A DNA stretch of 64,000 bases, taken from contig JAJDDK010000001.1 of NCBI GenBank assembly GCA_029260345.1, forward strand, positions 62,001 through 126,000. Reading direction: 5' to 3'. This DNA is from Phycisphaerales bacterium. GTDB lineage: Bacteria > Planctomycetota > Phycisphaerae > Phycisphaerales > UBA1924. The first letter of the stretch is position 1. Every line of letters begins with the position of its first letter. Below are positions 35,061 to 43,860 of this stretch, piece after piece. Made by a program: the position numbers and the translations under genes. The notes under the pieces are model-generated. The model was not told where the DNA came from and ran no database searches. It was given only the letters and a program-made list of their open reading frames with translations.

Positions 35061-36002
35061 ATGAGCGAAGCACACATCATTTTGTGTCCTGGACAGGGCG
35101 CGCAGCGCGTCGGTATGGGCCGTCGATGGTTTGACGAGTTCCCCGCTGCGGCGCAAACGTTTGGCGCCGCCGATGCCATTCTTGGTGATTCCCTCGGCAA
35201 ACCGCTGAGCGAGTTGTGCTTCAATGGTCCCTCGGAATTGCTGGATCGCACCGATGTCGCACAACCCGCCCTCTACACCTGCGCAGTTGCGTCGTATCAG
35301 GGCTGGATTGGTGACAACGAGATTCAGATCGCGGCGACCGCCGGCTTGAGCCTCGGTGAATACACGGCGCTGCATCTGGCAGGCGCGATTTCATTCGAAG
35401 ACGGTTTGCGGCTGGTCGCTTTGCGCGGCCGCGCCATGCAGGACGCCGCCGAATCGGTGGACAGTTCCATGGTCGCGCTCATTGGCGCTGATGAATCGCA
35501 GGCCGTCAGCGTCTGCGCCACCGTCACGAAGTTGCGGCCTGACCTGATTCTTGTCCCCGCCAACTTCAATGCGCCCGGGCAAATCGTGCTGAGCGGACAT
35601 TCCGAAGCGTGCGATCTCGCCGTACAGGAAGCCGATGCGATGGGCGTCCGGGCGACCAAACTCGCTGTCGCCGGCGCGTTTCACTCGCCGCTCATGCAGC
35701 CTGCGGCGGAACGGCTCGCCACCGCACTCGAATCCGTTGAAATCAACACGCCCCATTGCCCGGTCCTCTCAAATGTGACCGGTGAGCCGCACGCGGCCGG
35801 TGAATCGGGGCTTGACGTGTCCATCAAATCCGGGCTCGTGGCGCAGCTTCTTTCTCCGGTTCGCTGGGACACCTGCTGCCGCTGGCTTGCCGAGCATGCC
35901 TCCGGCGCCTATCACGAGATGGCGCCCGGCAAGGTTTTGGCCGGGCTGATGCGACGAATCGATCGATCTCTCAAGGTGACGAGTCATGACGAGCCGGAAT
36001 AA
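35061..36002 (+). CDS. fabD: Malonyl-CoA:ACP transacylase
   Basis: FabD loads malonate onto ACP. The 313-residue protein begins ILCPGQGAQRVGMG (family opening). The nucleophile Ser is in GLSLGEYTALHLAGAIS, and the catalytic His is in GAFHSPLMQPA. The residue before the Ser is Leu rather than the usual His of GHSLGE, a change that may be lineage-specific. The C-terminal 17 bases overlap the following lipoprotein gene in another frame. Confidence 0.93.
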   Translation: MSEAHIILCPGQGAQRVGMGRRWFDEFPAAAQTFGAADAILGDSLGKPLSELCFNGPSELLDRTDVAQPALYTCAVASYQGWIGDNEIQIAATAGLSLGEYTALHLAGAISFEDGLRLVALRGRAMQDAAESVDSSMVALIGADESQAVSVCATVTKLRPDLILVPANFNAPGQIVLSGHSEACDLAVQEADAMGVRATKLAVAGAFHSPLMQPAAERLATALESVEINTPHCPVLSNVTGEPHAAGESGLDVSIKSGLVAQLLSPVRWDTCCRWLAEHASGAYHEMAPGKVLAGLMRRIDRSLKVTSHDEPE

Positions 36003-36573
36003 GACAACTCAATCACCATGTCCTCGCGTTCGCGCAGCGTTCATGTTCGTGTGCCTGTCGCTACTGGTCATGGCCTCGTGCGGGAAGAAAGAGGAGCCGG
36101 CGGCGACCGCGCCGGCCAATGCGCCCTCGGCACAGAACACACCCACTTATGACACGCGCCTTCGCCCAAGCGATCTCAACCTCGTCGAAAGCGTGCAGTT
36201 TCCGGTGGAGCGAATTCCCGCCAGCGAAGACGCCGCCCGCGCGGTCGCCGCGCTGGCCAATGCAATCGCCCAGGGTGACGCGGACGCGCTGCGCGGCATG
36301 CTCGGACGCTCCGACGCCGGCGTGCTCGACTTCCTGGTTTCGTCGGGTGACTGGGCGGAAAGCACGAGCAACACAACAGTCGTTCGCGTGTGTGCGCTTG
36401 AAGCGACTGACAATTCCGTTCGCGTCGGACTTGGGCTCGAGGATGACACCGGCGCATACCTCCTTGGATGGGAAGGGCAGCAATCGCGCGGCGTCTGGCA
36501 ATTTTCGGCGCTGCCGGTGAACAGTCCGCCCGCCGCTCAAGCTTCTGATCTTGATGGCGCCGCCCTTCAATGA
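35986..36573 (+). CDS. Small lipoprotein of unknown function inside the fab cluster
   Basis: A 195-residue protein with a basic N-terminus, a hydrophobic stretch and a lipobox-like end (SLLVMASCGKKEE), suggesting an outer-surface or periplasmic lipoprotein. The mature part starts with a Pro/Ala linker. It has an alpha/beta region containing GDADALRGMLGRSDAGVLDF and EDDTGAYLLGWEGQQSRG, which is reminiscent of SnoaL/NTF2-like stress or nutrient sensors, but I cannot assign a family. It overlaps fabD by 17 bases, so it is probably translated from the same mRNA. Confidence 0.65.
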   Translation: MTSRNKTTQSPCPRVRAAFMFVCLSLLVMASCGKKEEPAATAPANAPSAQNTPTYDTRLRPSDLNLVESVQFPVERIPASEDAARAVAALANAIAQGDADALRGMLGRSDAGVLDFLVSSGDWAESTSNTTVVRVCALEATDNSVRVGLGLEDDTGAYLLGWEGQQSRGVWQFSALPVNSPPAAQASDLDGAALQ

Positions 36574-36654
36574 GCACGGGCGAAACCTTTGAACTGATTC
36601 CTTCAACCATTTCCATCGACGGATGACACACGCCTTGCTGAGGAACACACACGC

Positions 36655-37407
36655 ATGAGTCCGGACCCTGCAGAAAAACGAGTCGCCTTTGTCACCGGCG
36701 CCAGTCGCGGCATCGGCAAGGCGATCTCCTTGTCGCAAGCGCAGCAGGGTCGGCACGTCGTGCTTGTGAGCCGCAGCGAAGGCCCGCTGTCTGAAGTGAA
36801 ATCGCTGATCGAAGAATCCGGCGGCAGCGCTTCGGTGCGCGCCGTCGATGTTTCCGACGCCGCCGCCCTGAAGGATGCGGTGGAAGGCGTCATTGAAGAA
36901 TTCGGCCGTCTCGATGTGGTGGTGAACAACGCTGGCGTGACGCGTGATGGCCTTGTCATGCGCATGAGCGACGAGGACTTCGAAACGGTCATTCAAACGA
37001 ATCTGATGTCGGCGTTCATCACGTGCCGCAGCGCCGCCCGCGCCATGATGAAGCACCGCTTTGGGCGGATCGTGAACATTGCCTCCACGTCCGGCGTGGT
37101 CGGCAACCCCGGCCAGGCCAACTACGCCGCGAGCAAGGCCGGCCTGATCGGGCTGACCAAGTCGCTGGCGCGAGAACTCGGCGGCAAGGGCGTGACGGCG
37201 AATGTCATCGCTCCCGGCTTCGTCGAGACGGACATGACGGCGGCCCTCGGCGATGCGATTCGATCCAAAGTCACCGAAGCCATGGCGATCAAGCGGCTTG
37301 GCAAACCTGAGGACATCGCCGACGCGGTGTCCTACGTTGCGTCAGAAGGCGCTGGATACCTGACCGGTCAGGTGATTTGCGTGGACGGCGGCCTCACCAT
37401 GTGCTAG
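36655..37407 (+). CDS. fabG: 3-oxoacyl-ACP reductase
   Basis: An NADPH-dependent short-chain dehydrogenase of 250 residues that reduces 3-ketoacyl-ACP. It has the cofactor motif VTGASRGIGKAIS, NNAGVTRDGLVMRM, the catalytic Ser in IASTSGVVGN, and YAASKAG (Tyr-x3-Lys). The C-terminus is the FabG form YLTGQVICVDGGLTMC. TGAGGAA about nine bases before the ATG is a fair ribosome binding site. A stable hairpin follows the stop. Confidence 0.94.
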   Translation: MSPDPAEKRVAFVTGASRGIGKAISLSQAQQGRHVVLVSRSEGPLSEVKSLIEESGGSASVRAVDVSDAAALKDAVEGVIEEFGRLDVVVNNAGVTRDGLVMRMSDEDFETVIQTNLMSAFITCRSAARAMMKHRFGRIVNIASTSGVVGNPGQANYAASKAGLIGLTKSLARELGGKGVTANVIAPGFVETDMTAALGDAIRSKVTEAMAIKRLGKPEDIADAVSYVASEGAGYLTGQVICVDGGLTMC

Positions 37408-37420
37408 AGAGCCATTTCCG

Positions 37421-37435
37421 GCCGCTCGGAGCGGC
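37421..37435 (+). other. Hairpin after fabG
   Basis: GCCGCT (37421-37426), CGG, AGCGGC (37430-37435): a perfect 6-bp stem with a 3-base loop, 13 bases after the fabG stop. No T-run follows, so it is more likely an RNA processing or pausing structure than an intrinsic terminator. Confidence 0.4.
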
Positions 37436-37438
37436 GAA

Positions 37439-37467
37439 TTGGCGACTGCGAACCCCCGCGATATATT
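37439..37467 (+). promoter_or_regulatory. Internal promoter for acpP
   Basis: TTGGCG (37439-37444), a 17-base spacer and TATATT (37462-37467). It lies in the gap between fabG and acpP and would give acpP its own transcript, as expected for a very abundant protein. Confidence 0.6.
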
Positions 37468-37533
37468 CCTTCCCTTGCCCCAGAAGGCCAGCGGCTGTTT
37501 CCCACGGCCGGGGCGCACGACGGAGATTACGAC

Positions 37534-37785
37534 GTGAACGAAACTGAGATTGAAGCCAAGGTGATGGACATCGTCGCCGAGCAAATGAGCGTGGACAAAG
37601 GCGAGATCACCCGCGAGACCAGCTTCGTCAATGATCTGAACGCTGACAGCCTCGACACGGTTGAACTCGTCATGGAGCTCGAAGACGAATTCGAGACCTC
37701 CATCCCCGACGAGGAAGCTGAGAAGATCCAGACCGTCGGTCAGGCGATCGAGTTCATCATGAAAGCCCAGGCCCAGAAGAGCTGA
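37534..37785 (+). CDS. acpP: Acyl carrier protein
   Basis: An 83-residue acidic helical protein with the phosphopantetheine attachment site [17 protein letters not shown] (Ser in DSL), followed by [20 protein letters not shown]. It carries growing acyl chains for FabH, FabG and FabF. The start is GTG with GGAG eight bases upstream. It has its own promoter and is followed by a 7-bp hairpin. Confidence 0.96.
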   Translation: MNETEIEAKVMDIVAEQMSVDKGEITRETSFVNDLNADSLDTVELVMELEDEFETSIPDEEAEKIQTVGQAIEFIMKAQAQKS

Positions 37786-37808
37786 CCAGAACGTGGCTTT
37801 CCCGTCGC

Positions 37809-37827
37809 ACGCCGCTCTGGGCGGCGT
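37809..37827 (+). other. Hairpin after acpP
   Basis: ACGCCGC (37809-37815), TCTGG, GCGGCGT (37821-37827): a perfect 7-bp stem. It lies 24 bases after the acpP stop and has no T-run. It may reduce read-through into fabF or stabilise the acpP mRNA. Confidence 0.4.
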
Positions 37828-37867
37828 CCATTGATTCGTCCACTCGGCAACCATTCGACTCCACGCG

Positions 37868-39157
37868 ATGACCCGACCTCGCACCGTTGACAGCATGAAG
37901 GTCGTGATCACCGGATCTGGCGGCGTGACCAACATTGGTCTTGACGCTACTTCCATCTGGGACGCGATGGTGCGCGGTCAGAGCGGCGCCGGCCCGATCA
38001 CCGGTGACGACTTCAAGCCGTGGGATGGGCAATGGGACGTTCGCATCGCCGGCGAAGCCAAGGATTTTGATCCATCGAAACGGATGGACAATCGCGAGGC
38101 GCGCCGCATTGATCGTTTTGCGCAGCTCGGCATCTCTGCCGCGTGCGAAGCCGTCGAACGTGCGAACATCGACTTTGAGAAAGAAGACCCGACTCGATGC
38201 GGCGTCGTTATCGGCTCCGGCATCGGCGGCATTCAAACGATCGAACAGGGCGTGAAGCTCATGGCCGAGAAAGGCCCTGGACGGGTCAGCCCGTTTACGG
38301 TGCCGCGGCTCATGGTGAACGCCTGTTCGGGACTCGCCTCGATTCGCTGGGGTTTGCAAGGGCCATCGTCATCGCATGCGACGGCGTGCGCCTCCAGCGG
38401 GCACTCCATTGGCGATGCGCTCCGCATCATGCAGCGCGGCGAAGCGGATGTGATGATCGCCGGTGGCGCTGAAGCCGCCATCAGTCCGATCTGCATCGCA
38501 GCATTCGCCTCCATGAAGGCGCTCTCAACCCGCAACGATGCGCCAGAGAAAGCGTCCCGCCCCTTTGACAAGGATCGCGACGGCTTCCTGCTTGCCGAGG
38601 GCGCCGGCATTGTCGTTCTTGAGACGGAAGAGCACGCGAAAGCGCGCGGCGCTGAGATCATCGCCGAACTCGCGGGGTACGCCGCGACGAGCGACGCCGC
38701 CCACATCACCGCGCCGGATGCCTCCGGGCGCGGCGCTGGGCGCTCCATGAAGCTCGCGCTGCTCGACGCCGGAATGAATCCCGAAGAGATCGACTACATC
38801 AATGCGCACGGCACGTCGACGCCTTTGGGCGATGCTGCCGAAGTCGCGGCGGTGCTCGAAGTCTTCGGCGATCACGCCCGAAAGAGCGCTGGTGGCCGTC
38901 TCTTGATGTCCAGCACCAAATCCATGCACGGGCACTGTCTTGGCGCGTCCGGCGGCGTGGAAATGATCGCCTGCCTCGGCGCCATTCGGCACGGTGTAGC
39001 GCCCCCCACGATCAACCTCGATCAGCCCGATGACGGCTTTGATCTCGACTTTGTGCCCCATTCCGCGAAAGACGGCCCAATCCAGTGTGTGATGAACAAC
39101 ACCTTCGGATTTGGCGGGCACAACGTCACGCTGCTCATCCGCCGTTATCAGGGGTGA
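37868..39157 (+). CDS. fabF: 3-oxoacyl-ACP synthase II
   Basis: FabF elongates acyl chains by condensation with malonyl-ACP. The Cys-His-His triad is visible: Cys in HATACASSGHSIGDA, His in YINAHGTSTPLGDAAE and His in KSMHGHCLGASGGVEM. The C-terminus is NNTFGFGGHNVTLL. The family core starts at ATG 37895 (MKVVITGSGG). The first in-frame ATG, 37868, would add nine residues; neither has a clear ribosome binding site. It closes the fab cluster. Confidence 0.93.
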   Translation: MTRPRTVDSMKVVITGSGGVTNIGLDATSIWDAMVRGQSGAGPITGDDFKPWDGQWDVRIAGEAKDFDPSKRMDNREARRIDRFAQLGISAACEAVERANIDFEKEDPTRCGVVIGSGIGGIQTIEQGVKLMAEKGPGRVSPFTVPRLMVNACSGLASIRWGLQGPSSSHATACASSGHSIGDALRIMQRGEADVMIAGGAEAAISPICIAAFASMKALSTRNDAPEKASRPFDKDRDGFLLAEGAGIVVLETEEHAKARGAEIIAELAGYAATSDAAHITAPDASGRGAGRSMKLALLDAGMNPEEIDYINAHGTSTPLGDAAEVAAVLEVFGDHARKSAGGRLLMSSTKSMHGHCLGASGGVEMIACLGAIRHGVAPPTINLDQPDDGFDLDFVPHSAKDGPIQCVMNNTFGFGGHNVTLLIRRYQG

Positions 39158-39199
39158 GCCTCGCTCTGCAGCGACAGCGCATGAATCGCCGATACTTCG

Positions 39200-39535
39200 G
39201 TGGTGCCATCCGATCTCCACGCCATCCTGCGCCTTGAAGTTCCGATCATCGTCGAGATTGGCGCCCGCGATATGACGCTCGATCAAGTGCTGGCGCTGAC
39301 GCCTGGCGCCATCATCGAATTGCCCAAGAGCCTCGATGAAGAGCTCGAAATCAAAGTGAACAACAAGCCGATCGGCCTTGGCGCCGCCGTCAAGGTTGGT
39401 GAGAATTTTGGCTTGCGTGTGGGGTACGTCGGCGACGTCAAATCACGCATTAAGGCCCTCGCGGGCCGCGACGGCGCCGCACGGCGCTCAGAGCCCAAGC
39501 ATCCCTCAAACTCGACTGGAACGCATGGCGCCTGA
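39200..39535 (+). CDS. FliN/SpoA-type (SPOA domain) protein
   Basis: A 111-residue protein whose core LEVPIIVEIGARDMTLDQVLALTPGAIIEL, then NNKPIGLGAAVKVGENFGLRV, is the SPOA domain of the flagellar C-ring protein FliN or the type III secretion homologue SctQ. It begins with consecutive GTG codons and lacks a Shine-Dalgarno. No flagellar or secretion gene is near it: fabF is upstream and an OPT transporter downstream. A motor or secretion role is therefore inferred from the domain only. Confidence 0.72.
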   Translation: MVPSDLHAILRLEVPIIVEIGARDMTLDQVLALTPGAIIELPKSLDEELEIKVNNKPIGLGAAVKVGENFGLRVGYVGDVKSRIKALAGRDGAARRSEPKHPSNSTGTHGA

Positions 39536-39640
39536 CTCTCTGTGATGTTTCAGATGAATCAGCTTGTGTCCGCGCGCTCGCTGCGGCACACTGTTCACAC
39601 TAAACCCGCCAGATCACCCTTCCTCTGACGGAGGCGATTC

Positions 39641-42193
39641 ATGCCCGACGCCCCGACGCCGCCCACCGAGCGGTCCGACCAGGCTCCACACGACTCTGGA
39701 TCCAGCAGACCAAAGCGATACCGCGAAGTCACCCTCGCTGCGATCGTCTTCGGCATCGTCGTCGGCGCCATCATGAACGCGGCGATCACGTACGCCGGTC
39801 TGAAGATCGGGTTCACGATCGTTGGCTCGTCCATCGCGGCCGTGCTCGGCTTCGGCGTTCTTCGCGGCGTGCTCCGCAAAGGCTCAATCCTCGAAGTCAA
39901 CATCGCGCAGACAATCGGCTCCGCCGTGAACACGCCGAATTCCGGCGTCATCTTCACGGTGCCGGTGCTGTTCCTGCTCGGCATCCCGCTGGTTGACAAC
40001 CGGATGCCCAATACGAATTTTTGGCTGCTCGCTCTGGCGTGCGTCACCGGCGCCATTCTCGGCGGCGCTTTCATCGTGCCGCTGCGAAAGCAGATGCTCG
40101 ATATTGAACGTTTGCGATTTCCGTCGGCCACCGCCGTCGGCGCTATTCTGAAATCTCCGGGCGCGGGCGCCACGAAAGCGCTCGTGCTGGTCATTGGCAT
40201 CGTGGTCGCGGCACTGCTCGCGGCGCCGAGCCAACTTCCACAGATTCAAACACTCGCACCGCTCGATCAGCTCGATGAACTCGTTTACAACGGGAAGATT
40301 TCATACGAAGCCAAGCTTCGCACCGAATTGATCGCGCAATGGATTGAGAACGAAGCCGCCCCCGACGAAGTCGTGGAATTTGGCCGCCAGCAAGAACGAC
40401 TCAAAGAGGCGCGCAGCGCGCTTCCCAGTAAACCGACGCAATCCGACCGCGAAGCAATCAAGGCCATTGAAGAGGTCGTTGCCGAAGCGCGCAGCGCGGC
40501 CGTCGTCGCCGTCAAAGGGCTGACCGAGGTCGGCCCGTACAGCGTCAACGGCTTCAAGGATGAACTCGCCTATCGCGCGTACCAGGCCACGGAGAATGAA
40601 CGCCCGTGGAAAGACCTGCGCTCAAGCAAAGCCGATTGGGCCGGGAAGCCGCTCTTCGGCTATTCCGACCTCGACATCCGCATGGCGCCGGAAGTCGATG
40701 AAGCCGCTGGAACCGTTGACTACGGGTTTGACGGTCTCGGCAACGAGAACCTTGTGCTGACGCGCAAAGTGGACCGCGACGGCGGCGGCCGCCCGGACCT
40801 GCTGGTCACGGACACCAACATTGATGCCGGGCGCATCTTCGGCTTGCCCGATCACATGCAACTGCTGTTTGCACTGGCGCCGTTTGCGCTCGGCGCCGGG
40901 TATCTCACCGGGCGCGCCGGTCTGTACGTGCTCGCCGGCGGCGTGCTCGCCTATCTCATCATCAATCCGTTCCTGTATTCACAAGGCTGGATGCCCGCCA
41001 ACATCACGCCCGATCAGGCGCCGGGATTTGGATACACGCAAATCAATCGGCCCCTTGGCATCGGCCTGCTCCTTGGCGGCGCCATGATGGGCGTGATCGC
41101 ATCAGCGCCCGCCATCAAAGAAGCCCTGCGCAGCATCGCATTCTCCGGCGGAGGCAAAGGTGGAACCGCTCGAGACGAACTCGGCATCAAAGTTTTGATC
41201 GCGGCCGTCGCCATCGCCGGCGCATTCCTCTTCTTCGCTGCTGACTTCGTCGCCGATCGACCGATCAATTCGTTCGACCCCGTCACTGAACACGTTCTCC
41301 CTGACGACGCTGAGACGATTCATCTCAATGGCTACGCCATCGGTTTCGAAAGCGAAGAAACCAAAGCGACATTTGAGACGGAATGGACTGAAGAACAGCG
41401 AACGGAATACTTCAGCGAAGTGCGCGCCGATCGCCCGGGACTCCTTGCAAAACTCAACCTGAATCGTCATGTGCGATCGCTGATCATCGCGATCATCGGC
41501 GCCGCCTGGATATGGTTCGCTGGCATCATTATCGCGCAGTGCACGGGCATGACGGACTGGTCGCCCATATCCGGCATGGCGCTGATCACCGTTGTTCTGG
41601 TGATGATGCTCGCCGGTGTCGGGGATCAACTTGGCGCCGTAATGATTGGAGCGGCGCTGTGCGTCGCCATCACATGCGCGGCGGACATGATGGCCGATCT
41701 GAAGACCGGCTATATCGTCGGCGCCAACCCAAAGAAACAGCAAATCGTTGAACTGCTCTTCACCGGCATCGGTCCGGTGATTTCGATGCTCGTATTGCTG
41801 CTGATCGCCCGCGCCAACATCGAGAAGTTCGGTGTGCCGATGGGCGTCGGCACGGACACCACGGCGCCGCAAGCGCAAGCGTTGCAAGCAGTCATCACCG
41901 GTGTGCAGGGTGGCCAGATGCCGTACATGCTGTACGGGCTCGGTGCACTCGCGGGCGCCTTGCTCGGGCTTGGCTCATTTGCGGGCCTCGGCGTGCTGGT
42001 CGGCCTGTCGATGTATCTCCCGATGAATTACATCGCGACGTACGGCATCGGCTGCATCATCAACATGCTCGTCAGCAAGGCGAAGGGCCGCACGTGGGCG
42101 GAGGAATGGGGCGTGCCGCTCGCGGCGGGCTTCATCGTCGGCGATGCGCTTCTTGGGCTGTCCGTCAACTTCATCGTGCTGTTGCAAAGCTGA
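39641..42193 (+). CDS. OPT-family oligopeptide transporter
   Basis: An 850-residue protein with about 14-16 membrane helices. OPT-family features include TYAGLKIGFTIVGSSIAAVLGFG near the N-terminus, PLRKQMLDIERLRFPSATAVG and a C-terminal PMNYIATYGIGCIINMLVSK. Two soluble loops (about residues 215-395 and 545-610) are longer than in simple OPT proteins. OPT proteins import peptides or metal chelates using the proton gradient. GGAGG six bases before the ATG is a good ribosome binding site. The downstream membrane protein gene starts 18 bases after the stop, pointing to a shared transcript. Confidence 0.87.
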   Translation: MPDAPTPPTERSDQAPHDSGSSRPKRYREVTLAAIVFGIVVGAIMNAAITYAGLKIGFTIVGSSIAAVLGFGVLRGVLRKGSILEVNIAQTIGSAVNTPNSGVIFTVPVLFLLGIPLVDNRMPNTNFWLLALACVTGAILGGAFIVPLRKQMLDIERLRFPSATAVGAILKSPGAGATKALVLVIGIVVAALLAAPSQLPQIQTLAPLDQLDELVYNGKISYEAKLRTELIAQWIENEAAPDEVVEFGRQQERLKEARSALPSKPTQSDREAIKAIEEVVAEARSAAVVAVKGLTEVGPYSVNGFKDELAYRAYQATENERPWKDLRSSKADWAGKPLFGYSDLDIRMAPEVDEAAGTVDYGFDGLGNENLVLTRKVDRDGGGRPDLLVTDTNIDAGRIFGLPDHMQLLFALAPFALGAGYLTGRAGLYVLAGGVLAYLIINPFLYSQGWMPANITPDQAPGFGYTQINRPLGIGLLLGGAMMGVIASAPAIKEALRSIAFSGGGKGGTARDELGIKVLIAAVAIAGAFLFFAADFVADRPINSFDPVTEHVLPDDAETIHLNGYAIGFESEETKATFETEWTEEQRTEYFSEVRADRPGLLAKLNLNRHVRSLIIAIIGAAWIWFAGIIIAQCTGMTDWSPISGMALITVVLVMMLAGVGDQLGAVMIGAALCVAITCAADMMADLKTGYIVGANPKKQQIVELLFTGIGPVISMLVLLLIARANIEKFGVPMGVGTDTTAPQAQALQAVITGVQGGQMPYMLYGLGALAGALLGLGSFAGLGVLVGLSMYLPMNYIATYGIGCIINMLVSKAKGRTWAEEWGVPLAAGFIVGDALLGLSVNFIVLLQS

Positions 42194-42211
42194 TCGACCG
42201 GAGGAACTCCC

Positions 42212-43180
42212 ATGAAAACGATTGGAAATCTGCTCCTTGTCATCAGCCTCATCGGCGCCATGCTCTCGGCGGCGACCGCGTATCTTGCAAAACCCTCTCT
42301 GCCTGATGAAGCGTTTCAGAAGACTGTGGATGGAGAGACGGAATACGCACAACTCGCAACGCCCGCCGGGGAAAAAGCCCTCACGGAAGCACAACGCGAA
42401 GAACTTCGCGCCAAGTATGTCGCTGGCGAGATCAGCGCCGAGAGTTACACCAACCAGCTCCACTCACGGGCCCCGCTGGTGAAAGCGACGCCGACCGCCG
42501 CCGACATCGCAAGCTCCCCGGAAGACGTTGACACGGATCCCAATCAAATCCGATACGCCGGCGATGACGAGAGCGGCACACGTCTGACGCCCGAGCGTCT
42601 GGCGGCGATTCGAGCCGCTTCTGAGACTGGCGGCGGCGAATCAAATGGAGCCACCGGCGCTAGAGGCGCCATTCACGTCAAGACGTTTTCGTTTGATCGC
42701 TGGCCATACTGGTGGGTCTTTGCGATTTCCGCCATCGGCCTGTTCACCGGCTCGATGCTGGTGCGGGCCGGCACGAAAGCGGAGATCGCCGCCGCGACGG
42801 CTGCGGCTTCCCCCACCGGGGACAAACCTGCCGCGTCGCCGGAAGCGTCACTCCAGAGCATCATCGACATCGTCGCGGTGCTTCGTCGTGAACTCCCGGG
42901 ATTGCCGAGCGACAAATTGCGCAATGAGTTGATCCTCGAACGCCTCGACATCGCGCAGAAGATTCACATCGCGGCGTTCATCGATGCTCGCCCTTTGCTC
43001 GTGAATCGATTTGGTCTCGGTGGATACGCCGAGCTCATGGATCGTTTCGCAGCCTCGGAGCGCCAGATCAATCGCGCGTGGTCCGCCGCAGCGGACGGCG
43101 TGTATCACGAATCGGCAAAGAGTTTGGAAACGGCGTCAGCGCTGCTCGAAGAAACCAAACCAAAGCTCGGCATGGCCTAA
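42212..43180 (+). CDS. Membrane protein of unknown function linked to the OPT transporter
   Basis: A 322-residue protein. A first membrane helix lies at residues 5-25, a polar region (35-160) is likely outside, and a second helix (WPYWWVFAISAIGLFTGSML) is near 165-190. An Ala-rich linker leads to a helical C-terminal domain (ASLQSIIDIVAVLRRELPGL, IHIAAFIDARPLLVNRFGLG). I do not recognise the family. GGAGG precedes the start, and the position 18 bp after the OPT gene suggests an accessory subunit or adaptor. Confidence 0.65.
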   Translation: MKTIGNLLLVISLIGAMLSAATAYLAKPSLPDEAFQKTVDGETEYAQLATPAGEKALTEAQREELRAKYVAGEISAESYTNQLHSRAPLVKATPTAADIASSPEDVDTDPNQIRYAGDDESGTRLTPERLAAIRAASETGGGESNGATGARGAIHVKTFSFDRWPYWWVFAISAIGLFTGSMLVRAGTKAEIAAATAAASPTGDKPAASPEASLQSIIDIVAVLRRELPGLPSDKLRNELILERLDIAQKIHIAAFIDARPLLVNRFGLGGYAELMDRFAASERQINRAWSAAADGVYHESAKSLETASALLEETKPKLGMA

Positions 43181-43187
43181 GCCGACT

Positions 43188-43781
43188 TCAATCGTCCGGG
43201 TCAAGCGACAGCGCTTTGGCGAGCCGCAGCGTCGGGTCGGAGAGCGTCACACCGAGGCGTGACAGCCGATATTCTGTCCGCGGCGGATGCTCTGCAACGA
43301 CGATGCGCTTCGCGAGACCGGCATCCTCGATGAGCTTCAGGGCCTGCGTCAGGGCCCGAGGCGTCACGCCAGGCAAGGCGCTTTCAAGCTGTCCAAAGCG
43401 AGTTCGCTCCTCCGCCAATGCCGCGACGGCCGGGAGTGTCCATTTGCGGCCGGAGACATCGGTGAGGGACCGCCGCGCGATCAGTTGGGCAAGCTCCATC
43501 GCTGCTGGCCCTGCGGTCTCGCCGTCAGGCGTCAGCAGGTACTCAGGACGCATGGGGTGGCCGTAGCCGGGGTTCCGCATCACGAGACCCATGTCGTCCA
43601 GCCCGGCGAGCGTGCGGCCCAGAGCGTCACGACTGACGCCGAGCTGATTCGCCATCGTCACAAATTTGCTGCCCCGCGACTCCCAGAGAGCCGCGACGAC
43701 GCCGACACCCCAGCGGTAATGACAGAGCTGGATGAGCGCTGCGAGGGGCACGTCAGATTTCTCAATCGTGGCCGTTGACAT
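43188..43781 (-). CDS. Winged-helix transcriptional regulator, HxlR-like (two-domain)
   Basis: A 197-residue protein with two winged-helix segments. The first contains VVAALWESRGSKFVTMANQL and GVSRDALGRTLAGLDDMGLV. The second contains LAEERTRFGQLESALPGVTP, with RALTQALKLIEDAGLAKR, the HxlR-type pattern. ATG 43781 is preferred over a frame opening at 43943. It is divergent from the glyoxalase gene, and a perfect palindrome lies immediately before the start, which suggests autoregulation and control of the divergent pair. Confidence 0.75.
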   Translation of the reverse strand: MSTATIEKSDVPLAALIQLCHYRWGVGVVAALWESRGSKFVTMANQLGVSRDALGRTLAGLDDMGLVMRNPGYGHPMRPEYLLTPDGETAGPAAMELAQLIARRSLTDVSGRKWTLPAVAALAEERTRFGQLESALPGVTPRALTQALKLIEDAGLAKRIVVAEHPPRTEYRLSRLGVTLSDPTLRLAKALSLDPDD

Positions 43782-43785
43782 GAAA

Positions 43786-43800
43786 GTATAGATACTATAC
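43786..43800. promoter_or_regulatory. Perfect palindrome, probable HxlR-type operator
   Basis: GTATAG-ATA-CTATAC (43786-43800) starts five bases upstream of the regulator's ATG and contains -10-like hexamers on both strands (for example TATACT and TATAGT on the - strand). It is about 60 bp upstream of the glyoxalase start, so one site could repress both directions. Confidence 0.55.
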
Positions 43801-43860
43801 AAATAGAACCTGCGACGGCAAGTGGGCCGTTCAAGTTTCAACAAGAAAGGGGTCAGATCA

